This document shows positions 52,521-61,513 of a stretch of 64,000 nt of DNA, piece after piece. Source of the DNA: an uncultured beta proteobacterium. Lineage in GTDB: Bacteria > Pseudomonadota > Gammaproteobacteria > Burkholderiales > Burkholderiaceae_E. Made by a program: the position numbers and the translations under genes. The notes below the pieces were generated by a model that saw nothing but the letters and a program-made list of their open reading frames with translations, ran no database searches and was not told the DNA's origin. Positions within the stretch are counted from its first letter, which is position 1; each line of letters opens with the position of its first letter. Location of the stretch: positions 62,001 to 126,000 of the forward strand of contig CAIZNI010000051.1 of the NCBI GenBank assembly GCA_903934295.1, read 5' to 3'.

Positions 52521-52583
52521 CGCGCCGCCCGGGATCACGCCGGCGCCGGGATCCCGGGCAGGCGGCTGAGCGGGGCTGGCGCC

Positions 52584-53567
52584 TCAGGCCGGCGGGCGGA
52601 TCGCCGCCGGATTGTCCTCGACATAGGCCTGCACGATGTCATCGAAGCTGGCATCGGCGGTGAAACCCATCGCGAGCGCCCGGCGGGTCTCGAAGCGCGC
52701 CGCCCAGGTGCGAACCAGCGCGATCACCCGGGGATCGGGCTCCTGGCGCACCAGCGCGGTGGCCGCCGCCCCACCGACCCGGCGCAAGGCCGCCAGCTCT
52801 TCGTTCATCGAGGCGACCAGACCGGGCAGGTTCACGCAGCGGTGCCAGCCCCAGGCGGTTTCCGGCAGTTCGATGGCGCGCAGGAACATGCGCACCACCG
52901 CGCGCGGCGACGCGACCCACATCTCGGTGGCCGGATCGACCGGCAGCACCGCCGGCAGACCCGCGAGCGGCTCGCGGATGATGCCGGAGGCGAATCCCGA
53001 GGCCGCGCCGTTCGGCGTTCCGGGTCGCACCACCACCGTGGGCACCCGCACCGCGCGGCCGTCGATGAAGCCCTTGCGGTGATAGTCCTGCACCAGCAGC
53101 TCACCGATCAGTTTCTGGATTCCGTAGGAGCCCTGCGGCGTGGGCGTGGTCTCGTCGGTGACCACCGGCGGCAGGTCGCCGCCAAAGACCGCGATCGAGC
53201 TCGAGAACAGCAGCCGCGGCCGATGCCCGGCGAGCCGGCAGGCCTCGAGCAAGTGCCGCGTGCCGTCGAGATTGACCCGCATGCCAAGCTCGAAATCGGC
53301 TTCGGCGGTGCCGCTGACCACTGCCGCCAGGTGCACGATCGCCTGGATACCGGGCCCGACCAGTGCCGAGGTGGTCGCCGGATCGGCAATGCTGCCCGCG
53401 ACATTGCGCACCCGCGAATCGACGATCGCGCCTTCGACCTGATCGAAGCAGACGATCTGCCCGATCGGCTGGGCGCCGGCGCCGGCATCGAGGCTGCCGC
53501 GATCGAGCAGCGCGCGGATGAGCTGCTGGCCGAGAAATCCGGCACCGCCGGTGATCAGGATGTTCAT
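52584..53567 (-). CDS. denD: NAD-dependent epimerase/dehydratase-family protein, D-erythronate dehydrogenase-like (DenD)
   Basis: 327-residue extended SDR. NAD site MNILITGGAGFLG, catalytic Ser in LFSSSIAVFG and Tyr-Lys in SYGIQKLIGE. The sequence resembles DenD, which oxidises D-erythronate to its 2-keto acid, in GTRHLLEACRLAG and VVVRPGTPNGAASGFASGII. Substrate assignment is by recall, so moderate. Start is ATG 53565-53567. The usual companion genes of tetronate catabolism (4-hydroxythreonate-P dehydrogenase, aldolase, kinase) are not adjacent. Confidence 0.75.
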   Translation of the reverse strand: MNILITGGAGFLGQQLIRALLDRGSLDAGAGAQPIGQIVCFDQVEGAIVDSRVRNVAGSIADPATTSALVGPGIQAIVHLAAVVSGTAEADFELGMRVNLDGTRHLLEACRLAGHRPRLLFSSSIAVFGGDLPPVVTDETTPTPQGSYGIQKLIGELLVQDYHRKGFIDGRAVRVPTVVVRPGTPNGAASGFASGIIREPLAGLPAVLPVDPATEMWVASPRAVVRMFLRAIELPETAWGWHRCVNLPGLVASMNEELAALRRVGGAAATALVRQEPDPRVIALVRTWAARFETRRALAMGFTADASFDDIVQAYVEDNPAAIRPPA

Positions 53568-53631
53568 TCGTGTCTCCAGGGGAAAAAGGATGGCGTCGGG
53601 GATCTGTTTGGGGGCTTCGGTTCGCTGCGGA

Positions 53632-54480
53632 TCATCGGCGCAGCGCAGGAGGGCGCACGACAGCGGCGGACGACCGTCGCCCCGGCCGCGGCCGGAACAC
53701 CGTCGGGTCATCATAGAACCCCGGTTCGGCGCTGGCCGGCCACCAGCCCGGCACCCCGAGCACCGGCAGGGGCAGGAAGGCGTCGCGATGCAGGGTCGAC
53801 TCCGCCAGCGCGGCAGCCACCGCGGCGTCGAGGCGGTCGAACAGAGCATCGGCCGGCTCGCCGGCGACGGGCAGCGCCGCCACCAGCGGCGCGTCGCCGA
53901 TCACCCAGGCGTGGGCGCAGATCGACTTGTAGGGCGCGCGCAGCTTGTCGAGCAGCGCATGACCGAAGAGCACCGGGCGCCAGGGGGCGCTGCCCGGCGG
54001 TCCGCTGCCGAACAGTCCCGGCCAGTCGTGGCGCTGCCAGGCGGCCAGTCGCGGACCGGGGGCGAGCACCACCAGCGCGGCATTCTCGTCGAACAGGGTG
54101 GCCGCATCGCGCAGGCCGCCGCGCCGGCCGGCCACACCGTCGCGCGCCAGGGCTTGCGCCTGCAGGGCATTGAGGCGGGCCTTGATCAGGGGAAAGCGCA
54201 GCCAGACGAGGGCGTTGAAGAAGTCGTGCCAGGCGCCCTCGCCGGTGCGGGTCGGCACCTGGCCGGTCTCGAAGATGTGCCGTTCGTAAGGCAGATCGAG
54301 GGGGGTGGCCTCGATGAAGCGCAGCGGGCAGCCCTGCGAGTTGGTCAGCCGGCGCGCCCCGGCCAGCGCATTGAGGCCCTGCAGGCAGACCGCCCAGTGA
54401 CCGGCGGCGGCTGGCTCGGCGAGTCCGGCGACCAGCGGCGCGAAGGGCGCCAGCCAGGGTGCCCCGAACGGCGCGATCAT
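53632..54480 (-). CDS. DUF3025-family protein
   Basis: 282-residue protein of unknown function with the DUF3025 core YERHIFETGQVPTRTGEGAW, then HDFFNALVWLRFPLIKARLN and TLFDENAALVVL. No signal peptide or membrane segment. ATG 54478-54480 is preceded by a GGGGAGG ribosome site; a TTG five codons upstream extends the frame but lacks a site. DUF3025 genes are often next to pyrC in betaproteobacteria, as here. Confidence 0.85.
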   Translation of the reverse strand: MIAPFGAPWLAPFAPLVAGLAEPAAAGHWAVCLQGLNALAGARRLTNSQGCPLRFIEATPLDLPYERHIFETGQVPTRTGEGAWHDFFNALVWLRFPLIKARLNALQAQALARDGVAGRRGGLRDAATLFDENAALVVLAPGPRLAAWQRHDWPGLFGSGPPGSAPWRPVLFGHALLDKLRAPYKSICAHAWVIGDAPLVAALPVAGEPADALFDRLDAAVAAALAESTLHRDAFLPLPVLGVPGWWPASAEPGFYDDPTVFRPRPGRRSSAAVVRPPALRR

Positions 54481-54740
54481 GAATGGCCTCCCCAAAGCCG
54501 GTCGGGGTGACCGGCGGACCCCGCATTGTAGGGCCGCCTTGTGCTCAGAGGACCGTCAGGACCGCCGCGAGAACGCGGATCTCGCCGGCGCCCAGGCCGA
54601 TCCGGAAGCGTCGGTCATCGAACCCGGACGCCCCAGAGATCGCGAACTGCCGGGCGCCCAAGAGCCGCTCGCCGCGGGCGATGGCGCGGCGTTCCTGGAT
54701 CGCCGGCCGCGGTCGACTGATGCCGACCGACGCCAGATCG

Positions 54741-55808
54741 TCAATCGCGCAGCCGCCACTCCAGGGTTTCGCCGCCCGCCAGCGGAACGATCGAGTCGCC
54801 GGCGAACGGCAGCGACTCGGGGATGGCCCACGGCTCGCGCACCAGCGTGACCGTTCCCTGGTTCGGCGGCAGGCCGTAGAAAGCGGGCCCGAACTCACTG
54901 GCGAAACCGGCCAGTCGATCGAGGGCGTCCGCCTGCTCGAAGGCGGTGGCATACAACTCCAGGGCATGCGGCGCGGTGTAGCAGCCGGCGCAGCCGCAGG
55001 CGATCTCCTTCAGGTGGCGCGCGTGCGGTGCGCTGTCGGTGCCCAGGAAGAAGCGCGGACTGCCGCTGGTCGCCGCCTGCAGCAGCGCCTGGCGATGGGT
55101 TTCGCGCTTGAGCACCGGCAGGCAGTACCAGTGCGGACGCACGCCGCCCAGAAACAGCGCATTGCGGTTGTAGAGCAGGTGATGCGCGGTGATGGTGGCG
55201 GCGGTCGGCCCCGGGGCCTGGGCGACATACTGCGCGGCATCCTGGGTGGTGATGTGCTCGAACACCACCTTGAGCGCGGGAAAGTCGCGGCGCAGCGGCT
55301 CCATCACCCGATCGATGAAGACCTTCTCGCGGTCGAACAGGTCGATCGCCGGATCGGTGACCTCGCCGTGGACCAGCAGCGGCAGGCCGCAGTCCTGCAT
55401 CGCCTGCAGCGCCGGATAGGTGCGGGCGATGTCGGTGACACCTGCGTCCGAATGGGTGGTGGCGCCGGCCGGATAGAGCTTCACGCCGTGCACCTGCCCG
55501 CTGGCGCTCGCCTCGCGGATGTCCTGCGCGGTGGTCCGGTCGGTGAGATAGAGCGTCATCAGCGGCTCGAAGGCGGCGCCGGTGTCGTCGAGCTCGCCGG
55601 CGGCGCGCGCGGCGGCGAGCGCCGCGAGAATGCGCTCGCGATAGGCCAGCGCCGCGGCCAGCGTGGTGACTGGCGGTCGGATGTTGGGCATGACGATGGC
55701 GCGGGCGAACTGCCGGGCGGTGGCGGCGATCACCGATCGCAGCGCATCGCCGTCGCGCAGGTGGAGGTGCCAGTCATCGGGACGGCGCAGGGTGATCTGT
55801 CGGGTCAT
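54741..55808 (-). CDS. pyrC: Dihydroorotase
   Basis: Zinc amidohydrolase of pyrimidine synthesis, class II, 355 residues. Metal site DDWHLHLRDG (HxH), KLYPAGATTHSDAG (carboxylated Lys), LVHGEV, FEHITT and the Asp in LGTDSAPHA. Lies 22 bp after the glycerate kinase gene on the same strand. The 260 bp to the next gene (54481-54740) contains an ORF-like frame without a credible start; I do not call it. Confidence 0.96.
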   Translation of the reverse strand: MTRQITLRRPDDWHLHLRDGDALRSVIAATARQFARAIVMPNIRPPVTTLAAALAYRERILAALAAARAAGELDDTGAAFEPLMTLYLTDRTTAQDIREASASGQVHGVKLYPAGATTHSDAGVTDIARTYPALQAMQDCGLPLLVHGEVTDPAIDLFDREKVFIDRVMEPLRRDFPALKVVFEHITTQDAAQYVAQAPGPTAATITAHHLLYNRNALFLGGVRPHWYCLPVLKRETHRQALLQAATSGSPRFFLGTDSAPHARHLKEIACGCAGCYTAPHALELYATAFEQADALDRLAGFASEFGPAFYGLPPNQGTVTLVREPWAIPESLPFAGDSIVPLAGGETLEWRLRD

Positions 55809-55830
55809 GCCCGAATTCTACGAGAATCGC

Positions 55831-57126
55831 TCAGCCGGGCAGCAGCAGGATCGCCCGGAAGTCGTTCACGTTGGTGCGGGTGGGTCCGGTCACCACCAAG
55901 TCGCCCAGCGCCGAGAAGAAGCCATAACCATCGTTGTCGTCGAGGCGGCGGCGCGCATCCAGCCCGGCGGTCTGCGCCCGCGCGAGCGTGTCGGGCGTGA
56001 GCAGCGCGCCGGCATTGTCCTCGATGCCATCAATGCCATCGGTGTCGGCCGCCAGCGCCCAGGCGCCCGGCACGCCGGTCAGCTCGCGGGCCAGCGCCAG
56101 CAGGAATTCGCTGCAGCGCCCGCCTCGGCCCTGGCCGCGAACGGTGACGGTGCACTCGCCGCCCGAGAGCAGGACCACCGGCCGGGCGAATGGCGAATCA
56201 TGGCCGGCGATCTCGCGCGCGATGGCGCCCAGCACCTGGGCGACATCGCGGGCCTCGCCGGTGATGGTGTCGCCCAGCACCACCGGGCGCACCCCGGCCG
56301 CCTCGAAGACCCGCGCCGCCGCCAACAGCGAGCCGCGGGCGGTGGCGACCAGTCGGTGCTCGACGCGGGCGAACAGGGGATCGCCCGGCTTGGGGGTCTC
56401 GGCGATCTCGCCGCGCAGCCCGCGCCGCAGGTGCGCGAGCACACCCGCCGGCGCGTCGACTCCCCAGCGGCCCAGCACGTCGAGCGCGTCGGCGAAGGTG
56501 CTGGGGTCGGGCGCGCAGGGCCCCGAGGCGATCGCCGAGAGGTCGTCGCCCGCCACATCGGAGACGACCAGCGCCAGCACCCGCGCCCGGGTGGCCTGGG
56601 CCAGGCGCCCGCCCTGGATGCGCGAGAGGTGCTTGCGCACGATGTTCATTTCCTGGATCGGCGCGCCGCTGGCGAGCAGCGCGCGCGTCACCGCCCGCAG
56701 CTCGGCCATCGGCACCCCGGCCACCGGCAGGCTGAGCAGACTGGAACCGCCGCCCGAGACCAGGCACAGCAGCAGATCCTCGGGATCGAGCCCCGCGGCG
56801 AGTTCGGCAATGCGCTGCGCGCCGCGCTCGCCAGCCTCGTCAGGCACCGGGTGGCCGGCCTCGAGCACCTCGATGCGCCGGCACGGCAGACCGTGCGCAT
56901 AGCGGGTGACGACCAGACCCGACAGGTGAGCGGCGGCCGGCCAGTGCTGCTCGACGGCCATCGCCATGCTGGCGGCCGCCTTGCCGGCTCCGACCGCGAG
57001 CGTGCGTCGCCCCCGCAACGACTCGGCCGGCGGCAGGTGCGCCGCGAGAACCTGCAGGGGATCGGCGGCCGCGACCGCCGCCGCGAAGGCCTGCCGCAGC
57101 AACTCGCGCGCCGGCACGTCGCTCAC
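55831..57126 (-). CDS. ttuD: Glycerate 2-kinase (MOFRL family, TtuD/GckA-type)
   Basis: 431-residue enzyme phosphorylating D-glycerate to 2-phosphoglycerate; older literature calls TtuD a hydroxypyruvate reductase. N-terminal RTLAVGAGKAAASMAMA, the SGGGSSLLSLP loop, MNIVRKHLSRIQGGRLA and the C-terminal MOFRL pattern (LAADTDGIDG, DNDGYGFFSALGDLVVTGPT). Start at GTG 57124-57126 (MSDVPARELLRQ), with a second GTG two codons upstream. 55 bp after ttuC. Confidence 0.92.
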   Translation of the reverse strand: MSDVPARELLRQAFAAAVAAADPLQVLAAHLPPAESLRGRRTLAVGAGKAAASMAMAVEQHWPAAAHLSGLVVTRYAHGLPCRRIEVLEAGHPVPDEAGERGAQRIAELAAGLDPEDLLLCLVSGGGSSLLSLPVAGVPMAELRAVTRALLASGAPIQEMNIVRKHLSRIQGGRLAQATRARVLALVVSDVAGDDLSAIASGPCAPDPSTFADALDVLGRWGVDAPAGVLAHLRRGLRGEIAETPKPGDPLFARVEHRLVATARGSLLAAARVFEAAGVRPVVLGDTITGEARDVAQVLGAIAREIAGHDSPFARPVVLLSGGECTVTVRGQGRGGRCSEFLLALARELTGVPGAWALAADTDGIDGIEDNAGALLTPDTLARAQTAGLDARRRLDDNDGYGFFSALGDLVVTGPTRTNVNDFRAILLLPG

Positions 57127-57181
57127 CGCCACGCCCGAGGCGCCGACCGGGCGGACGCAGAAACCGCGCGCATCGCCCGTC

Positions 57182-58243
57182 TCAGAGCGCCTGCTCGACC
57201 GCGTCGCCAACGTCGCGAGTGGTGGCCTGGCCCCCCATGTCGGGCGTGCGCGGTCCGTGCTCGGTGACCCGTTCGATGGCCGCCAGGATGGCGTCGTGCG
57301 CGTCCTTGTGGCCCAGGTGATCAAGCATCATCGCGCCGCACCAGATCTGCCCGATCGGGTTGGCCACGCCGAGCCCGGCGATGTCGGGCGCCGACCCGTG
57401 CACCGGCTCGAAGAGCGACGGAAACCGGCGCTCGGGGTTGATGTTGCCCGACGGGGCGATGCCGATCGTGCCGGTGCAGGCCGGGCCCAGGTCCGACAGG
57501 ATGTCGCCGAACAGGTTCGAGGCCACCACCACATCGAACCAGTGCGGGTTGCGCACGAAGTGCGCGGTCAGGATGTCGATGTGGAACTTGTCCAGCCGGA
57601 TGTCGGGGTAATGGGCGGCCATCTCGGCGACCCGCTCGTCCCAGTAGGGCATCGAGATGAAGATGCCGTTGGACTTGGTGGCCGAGGTCAGGTGCTTGCG
57701 CGGCCGCTTGCCGGCCAGCTCGAAGGCATAGCGCAGCACCCGGTCGACACCGGTGCGGGTGAACACCGACTCCTGGAGCACGAACTCGCGATCGGTGCCC
57801 GGGAACATCTTGCCGCCCACCGACGAGTATTCGCCCTCGGTGTTCTCGCGCACCACGTAGAAGTCGATGTCGCCCGGCTTGCGGTTGGCGAGCGGGCTGG
57901 GCACGCCCGGCATCAGACGCACCGGCCGCAGGTTGATGTACTGGTCGAACTCGCGCCGAAACAGCAGCAGCGAGCCCCACAGCGACAGGTGATCGGGCAC
58001 GGTGTCGGGCCAGCCGACCGCGCCGAAATAGATGGCATCGTGACCGCCGATGCGGGCCTTCCAGTCGGCCGGCATCATTTCGCCGTGGCGCGCGTAATAG
58101 TCGCAGCTGGCGAAGTCGAACTCGTCGAACGCCAGCGACAGACCGAAGCGGCGTGCCGCCGCCTTGAGGACACGCACGCCCTCGGGCATCACTTCCTTGC
58201 CGATGCCGTCGCCGGCGATCACCGCGATCCGGTGGGTGGACAT
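57182..58243 (-). CDS. ttuC: Tartrate dehydrogenase/decarboxylase (TtuC/DmlA-like)
   Basis: NAD-dependent beta-decarboxylating dehydrogenase, 353 residues, acting on tartrate or D-malate; on meso-tartrate it yields D-glycerate. Isopropylmalate-dehydrogenase fold: AVIAGDGIGKEVMPEGVRVL, the family motif FGAVGWPDTVPDHLSLWGSL, LRPVRLMPGVPSPL, VRENTEGEYSSVGG and the metal Asp region SNLFGDILSDLGPA. ATG 58241-58243 has a GGAGA site; a longer frame upstream is unrelated. Product would feed TtuD directly. Confidence 0.92.
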   Translation of the reverse strand: MSTHRIAVIAGDGIGKEVMPEGVRVLKAAARRFGLSLAFDEFDFASCDYYARHGEMMPADWKARIGGHDAIYFGAVGWPDTVPDHLSLWGSLLLFRREFDQYINLRPVRLMPGVPSPLANRKPGDIDFYVVRENTEGEYSSVGGKMFPGTDREFVLQESVFTRTGVDRVLRYAFELAGKRPRKHLTSATKSNGIFISMPYWDERVAEMAAHYPDIRLDKFHIDILTAHFVRNPHWFDVVVASNLFGDILSDLGPACTGTIGIAPSGNINPERRFPSLFEPVHGSAPDIAGLGVANPIGQIWCGAMMLDHLGHKDAHDAILAAIERVTEHGPRTPDMGGQATTRDVGDAVEQAL

Positions 58244-58388
58244 GGACTCTCCGAAAGATTGATCCGGGATCATCGGTCCCGGTAAAGAAGTGTAACGCCG
58301 TCTGGCAGGGGTCAACGCGCGCCACTATGCTGCGTTCATGACAGGCTGGCGGTCGTCACACCGCCCCTCGTCCGAAGGAATCCGCCAG

Positions 58389-58973
58389 ATGCCCCGCCGA
58401 ATCGCTCTCGCCCTGGTAGCCGCGGCTGCGCTGTGCCTGTCCGGCTGCGCGACCTACTACAGCACCCCCGTGCGCACCGTGGTGCGTCAGGCGCCTGCGC
58501 CGGTCAGCGGCGTGTCGGTGGGCGAGCTGCTGAAGATGCTGCAGGGTGGCCGGCCGCAGGCCGACATCATCGCCGACCTGCGCGCCCGCGGCCTGCGGGT
58601 GGCCCCCGCCCCGGCCGACCTCGATGTCCTCGCCGCGGCGGGCGCCGGGCCGGAACTGCTGCAGGCCCTGCAGACCACCGGCGCGCAGGCCGGCGCCCAG
58701 GTGGCCAACGGTGGCGTGGCGCAGGGTCCGATCGTCTATGACCCGGTGATCATCCAGCAGGAGGTCTACCCGTGGGCTCCGCTGAGTCTCGGTTTCGGTC
58801 TGGGCCTGGGGCTGGGCTACTACCAGGGCCCCGGACCCTGGTGGGGTTACCCGCATCGGCCTGGATTCGTGCCCTACCGCCCCTACGGCTGGACCCATCC
58901 GCCGCGCCCCATTTACACCCCCTTCCATCGGCCGCATCCGCACGGCGGATTCGTACCGCGGTCGCGGCGCTGA
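58389..58973 (+). CDS. Small lipoprotein with His/Pro/Tyr-rich C-terminus
   Basis: 194-residue lipoprotein: signal ALALVAAAALCLSGC, lipid Cys at about residue 19. Residues ~40-100 contain a helical segment (VGELLKMLQGGRPQADIIAD, LRARGLRVAPAPADLDVLAA) like a substrate-recognition or SPOR-less 'DUF' repeat; the last ~80 residues are Gly/Pro/Tyr/His-rich (GLGLGLGYYQGPGPWWGYPH). AAGGAA precedes ATG 58389. Function unknown; outer-membrane retention is likely as residue +2 is Ala. Confidence 0.75.
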   Translation: MPRRIALALVAAAALCLSGCATYYSTPVRTVVRQAPAPVSGVSVGELLKMLQGGRPQADIIADLRARGLRVAPAPADLDVLAAAGAGPELLQALQTTGAQAGAQVANGGVAQGPIVYDPVIIQQEVYPWAPLSLGFGLGLGLGYYQGPGPWWGYPHRPGFVPYRPYGWTHPPRPIYTPFHRPHPHGGFVPRSRR

Positions 58974-59050
58974 GCCGCGTTGAGCCGCACTGAGCCGCAC
59001 TGAGCCGCACTGAGCCGCACTGAGCCGCACTGAGCCGCACTGAGCCGCCA
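58971..59050. repeat. Eight 10-bp tandem repeats
   Basis: Unit tgagccgcac: one variant (tgagccgcgt, 58971-58980), six perfect copies (58981-59040) and a final variant (tgagccgcca, 59041-59050). The first TGA is the stop of the lipoprotein gene. The array fills nearly all of the 85-bp spacer between two convergent genes, and its period is about one helical turn. Confidence 0.97.
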
Positions 59051-59058
59051 GGGCGGCC

Positions 59059-60885
59059 TCAGACCGGGGCCTGATCCGGCTCCTGGGTCTGCTGCAGCGC
59101 CCACATCCGGGCGTAGGTGCCGCCGCTGGCGAGCAGCGCCTCGTGGCGGCCCTGCTCGACGATGCGACCTTCGTGGAGCACCAGGATCTGATCGGCATCG
59201 ATGATCGTCGAGAGCCGATGCGCGATCACCAGCGTGGTCCGGCCTGCGGCCACCCGGCGCAGCGCCTCCTGGATCGCCTGCTCATTGCGGCTGTCCAGCG
59301 CCGAGGTCGCCTCATCGAGGATCAGGATCGGCGGGTTCTTCAGCAGCATCCGGGCGATCGCCACCCGCTGCTTCTCGCCGCCCGACAACTTCAGCCCGCG
59401 CTCGCCCACCGAGGTTTCATAGCCGTCGGGCAGGCTTTCGATGAAGGCATCGAGCTGGGCCGCGCGGGCTGCCGCGCGCACTTCCTCATCGCCGGCTTCC
59501 GGACGACCATAGGCGATGTTGTAGCGCAGCGTGTCGTTGAACAGCACCGTGTCCTGGGGCACGATGCCGACGGCCGCGCGCAGGCTCGCCTGGGTCACCC
59601 CGCGGATGTCCTGGCCGTCGATCAGGATCCGGCCGCCGGTCACGTCGTAGAAGCGGAACATCAGCCGACCCAGGGTCGACTTGCCCGCACCGCTGGGGCC
59701 GACCACCGCGGTGGTGGTGCCCGGTGCGATCGAAAAGCTCACCTGCGACAGGATCGGGCGGCGCTCGTCGTAGTGAAAGCACACGTCGTCGAAACGGACC
59801 TGCGGTCCGGCGCTCGGGCGCAGCGCCACCGCATTGGGCGCGTCATCGATCTCGCGGTTGGAGGCCATCAGCCCGAACATGCGCTCGAGATCGGTGAGCC
59901 CCTGCTTGATCTCGCGATAGAGCACGCCCAGGAAATTCAGTGGCACATACAGCTGGATCATGAAGCCGTTGACCAGCACCAGATCGCCCAGCGTCATGCG
60001 GCCCTCGGCCACGCCGACGGTGGCGCGCCAGACCATCAGCGTCACCGCGGTGGCGATGATCAGCGACTGGCCGGTGTTCAGCAGCGACAGCGAGGTCTGG
60101 CTGCGCAGCTTGGCCCGCTCATAGCGTTGCAGGGTCTCGTCGTAGCGGCGGGTCTCGAAGGCCTCGTTGCCGAAGTACTTGACGGTCTCGTAGTTGAGCA
60201 GCGAATCGATGGCCCGGGTGTTGGCCTTGGAGTCGAGCTCGTTCATGGTGCGCCGGAAGTGGGTACGCCATTCGGTGACCACGATGGTGAACACGATGTA
60301 GACCACCAGCGCCACGACGGTGATGCCGGCAAACCAGATCTCGTAGTTCAGGAACAGGTAGCCCAGCACCAGACCGATCTCCACCAGGGTGGGCAGGATG
60401 CTGTAGAGGGTGTAGCTCACCAGCGCCGAGATCGCGCGGGTGCCGCGCTCGATGTCGCGGGTCAGTCCCCCGGTCTGGCGCTCCAGGTGAAACCGCAGCG
60501 ACAGCGCATGCAGGTGCTGGAAGACCTGCAGCGCCACCCGCCGGACCGCGCGCTCGGTGACCTTGGCGAAGATCAGCTCGCGCAACTCGGTGAACACGGT
60601 GTTCGACAGGCGCAGCGCGCCGTAGGCCATCACCAGCCCGATCGGCACCGCCAGCGCGAGTTGCCCCGCGGTGGTGCCCGGAGTGAGCGAGTCGACGATG
60701 CCCTTGAGCAGCACCGGCACGCCGACATTGGCCGCCTTGGCGCCGACCATGCAGGTCAGCGCCAGCAGCACCCGCAGCCGGTATTCCCACAGGTAAGGCA
60801 GCAGGGTGCGGATGGTCTGCCAGTCGCCGCGGGTGGGGCGGCGGGCATCGGGGGCAGGCAGGGGAACGGAGGAGGCGGGTCGCAT
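59059..60885 (-). CDS. Atm1-type ABC exporter (fused membrane and ATPase domains)
   Basis: 608-residue half-transporter that acts as a homodimer. Six-helix membrane domain with Atm1/ABCB7 signatures (LERQTGGLTRDIERGTRAIS, NYETVKYFGNEAFETRRYD, LNTGQSLIIATAV), then the ATPase: Walker A GPSGAGKST, signature LSGGEKQRVAIARML, Walker B ILILDEATSALD, H-loop VIAHRLSTI. Bacterial Atm1 homologues export glutathione-linked metal or persulfide compounds and are linked to metal tolerance and Fe-S homeostasis. Single gene, no partner nearby. Confidence 0.92.
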   Translation of the reverse strand: MRPASSVPLPAPDARRPTRGDWQTIRTLLPYLWEYRLRVLLALTCMVGAKAANVGVPVLLKGIVDSLTPGTTAGQLALAVPIGLVMAYGALRLSNTVFTELRELIFAKVTERAVRRVALQVFQHLHALSLRFHLERQTGGLTRDIERGTRAISALVSYTLYSILPTLVEIGLVLGYLFLNYEIWFAGITVVALVVYIVFTIVVTEWRTHFRRTMNELDSKANTRAIDSLLNYETVKYFGNEAFETRRYDETLQRYERAKLRSQTSLSLLNTGQSLIIATAVTLMVWRATVGVAEGRMTLGDLVLVNGFMIQLYVPLNFLGVLYREIKQGLTDLERMFGLMASNREIDDAPNAVALRPSAGPQVRFDDVCFHYDERRPILSQVSFSIAPGTTTAVVGPSGAGKSTLGRLMFRFYDVTGGRILIDGQDIRGVTQASLRAAVGIVPQDTVLFNDTLRYNIAYGRPEAGDEEVRAAARAAQLDAFIESLPDGYETSVGERGLKLSGGEKQRVAIARMLLKNPPILILDEATSALDSRNEQAIQEALRRVAAGRTTLVIAHRLSTIIDADQILVLHEGRIVEQGRHEALLASGGTYARMWALQQTQEPDQAPV

Positions 60886-61060
60886 CGGCCGATGCTAACA
60901 GGGGCCCCGCGCCGGCTCCTGCGCCGGGCCAAGCCAGGCAGTCGGGCCCCTCAGCCGGACGGATCGGCCGACGATTGCGTCAGATCAACACGGCCCGCCG
61001 GGGCGCCCGATAGAGTTCCTTGAAACAACCAACAGCCCGAGCAATCAGGCGCGCAGGCCA

Positions 61061-61513
61061 ATGGACATGTTCATCATCGACGAGAAACCGACCTGCGCCA
61101 CCACCCCCACCCGGCGGGTTCCCCGACGCATCCTGGTGGCCGAGGACAACGCGCTCAACCGGCTGCTGATCCAGGCGATCCTGGAAGAAATGGGGCACCA
61201 CGCCGATCTGGTCAACGACGGGCTCCAGGCGCTCGAGCAGGTGCAGGCAGCGGTCTATGACCTGGTGCTGATGGACATCCAGATGCCGCGCATGGATGGC
61301 CTGCAGGCGACCCGCGCCATCCGGGCGCTGGGCAACGGTCACGCCGACATTCCGATCGTCGCGCTGACCGCCAACGACATCATCGGCGACCGCGACAGCT
61401 GCCTGGCGGCGGGCTGCAACGGCCATTCCACCAAGCCGATCGACTTCGACCGGCTCGGCGATGAAATCGACCGGGTGTGCTCGCCCAGTCGGCGCGCGCG
61501 CCCGACTCCCTGA
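61061..61513 (+). CDS. Stand-alone receiver-domain response regulator
   Basis: 150-residue CheY-like protein with a single REC domain and no output domain. Phosphoacceptor Asp72 (LVLMDIQMPRMDG), acidic pair Glu28-Asp29 (ILVAEDNALN), Thr103 (IVALTAND) and Lys125 (HSTKPID). It most resembles receiver modules of hybrid histidine kinases, but no kinase is nearby. Start at ATG 61061; Met3 is an alternative. The last ~8 residues (RRARPTP) are read from DNA that on the other strand encodes the end of a decayed TctC gene, so this C-terminus may be recent. Confidence 0.85.
   Translation: MDMFIIDEKPTCATTPTRRVPRRILVAEDNALNRLLIQAILEEMGHHADLVNDGLQALEQVQAAVYDLVLMDIQMPRMDGLQATRAIRALGNGHADIPIVALTANDIIGDRDSCLAAGCNGHSTKPIDFDRLGDEIDRVCSPSRRARPTP

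Noticed and set aside
54545-54740. Minus-strand frame after pyrC ending in RVLAAVLTVL
   Set aside because: It has no ATG, GTG or well-placed start after the pyrC stop and no recognised family; the only TTG leaves a ~30-residue piece. Possibly a decayed gene, but not supportable.
58971-59050. The 10-bp repeat array as a CRISPR
   Set aside because: Units are directly adjacent, without spacers, and no cas genes are present.
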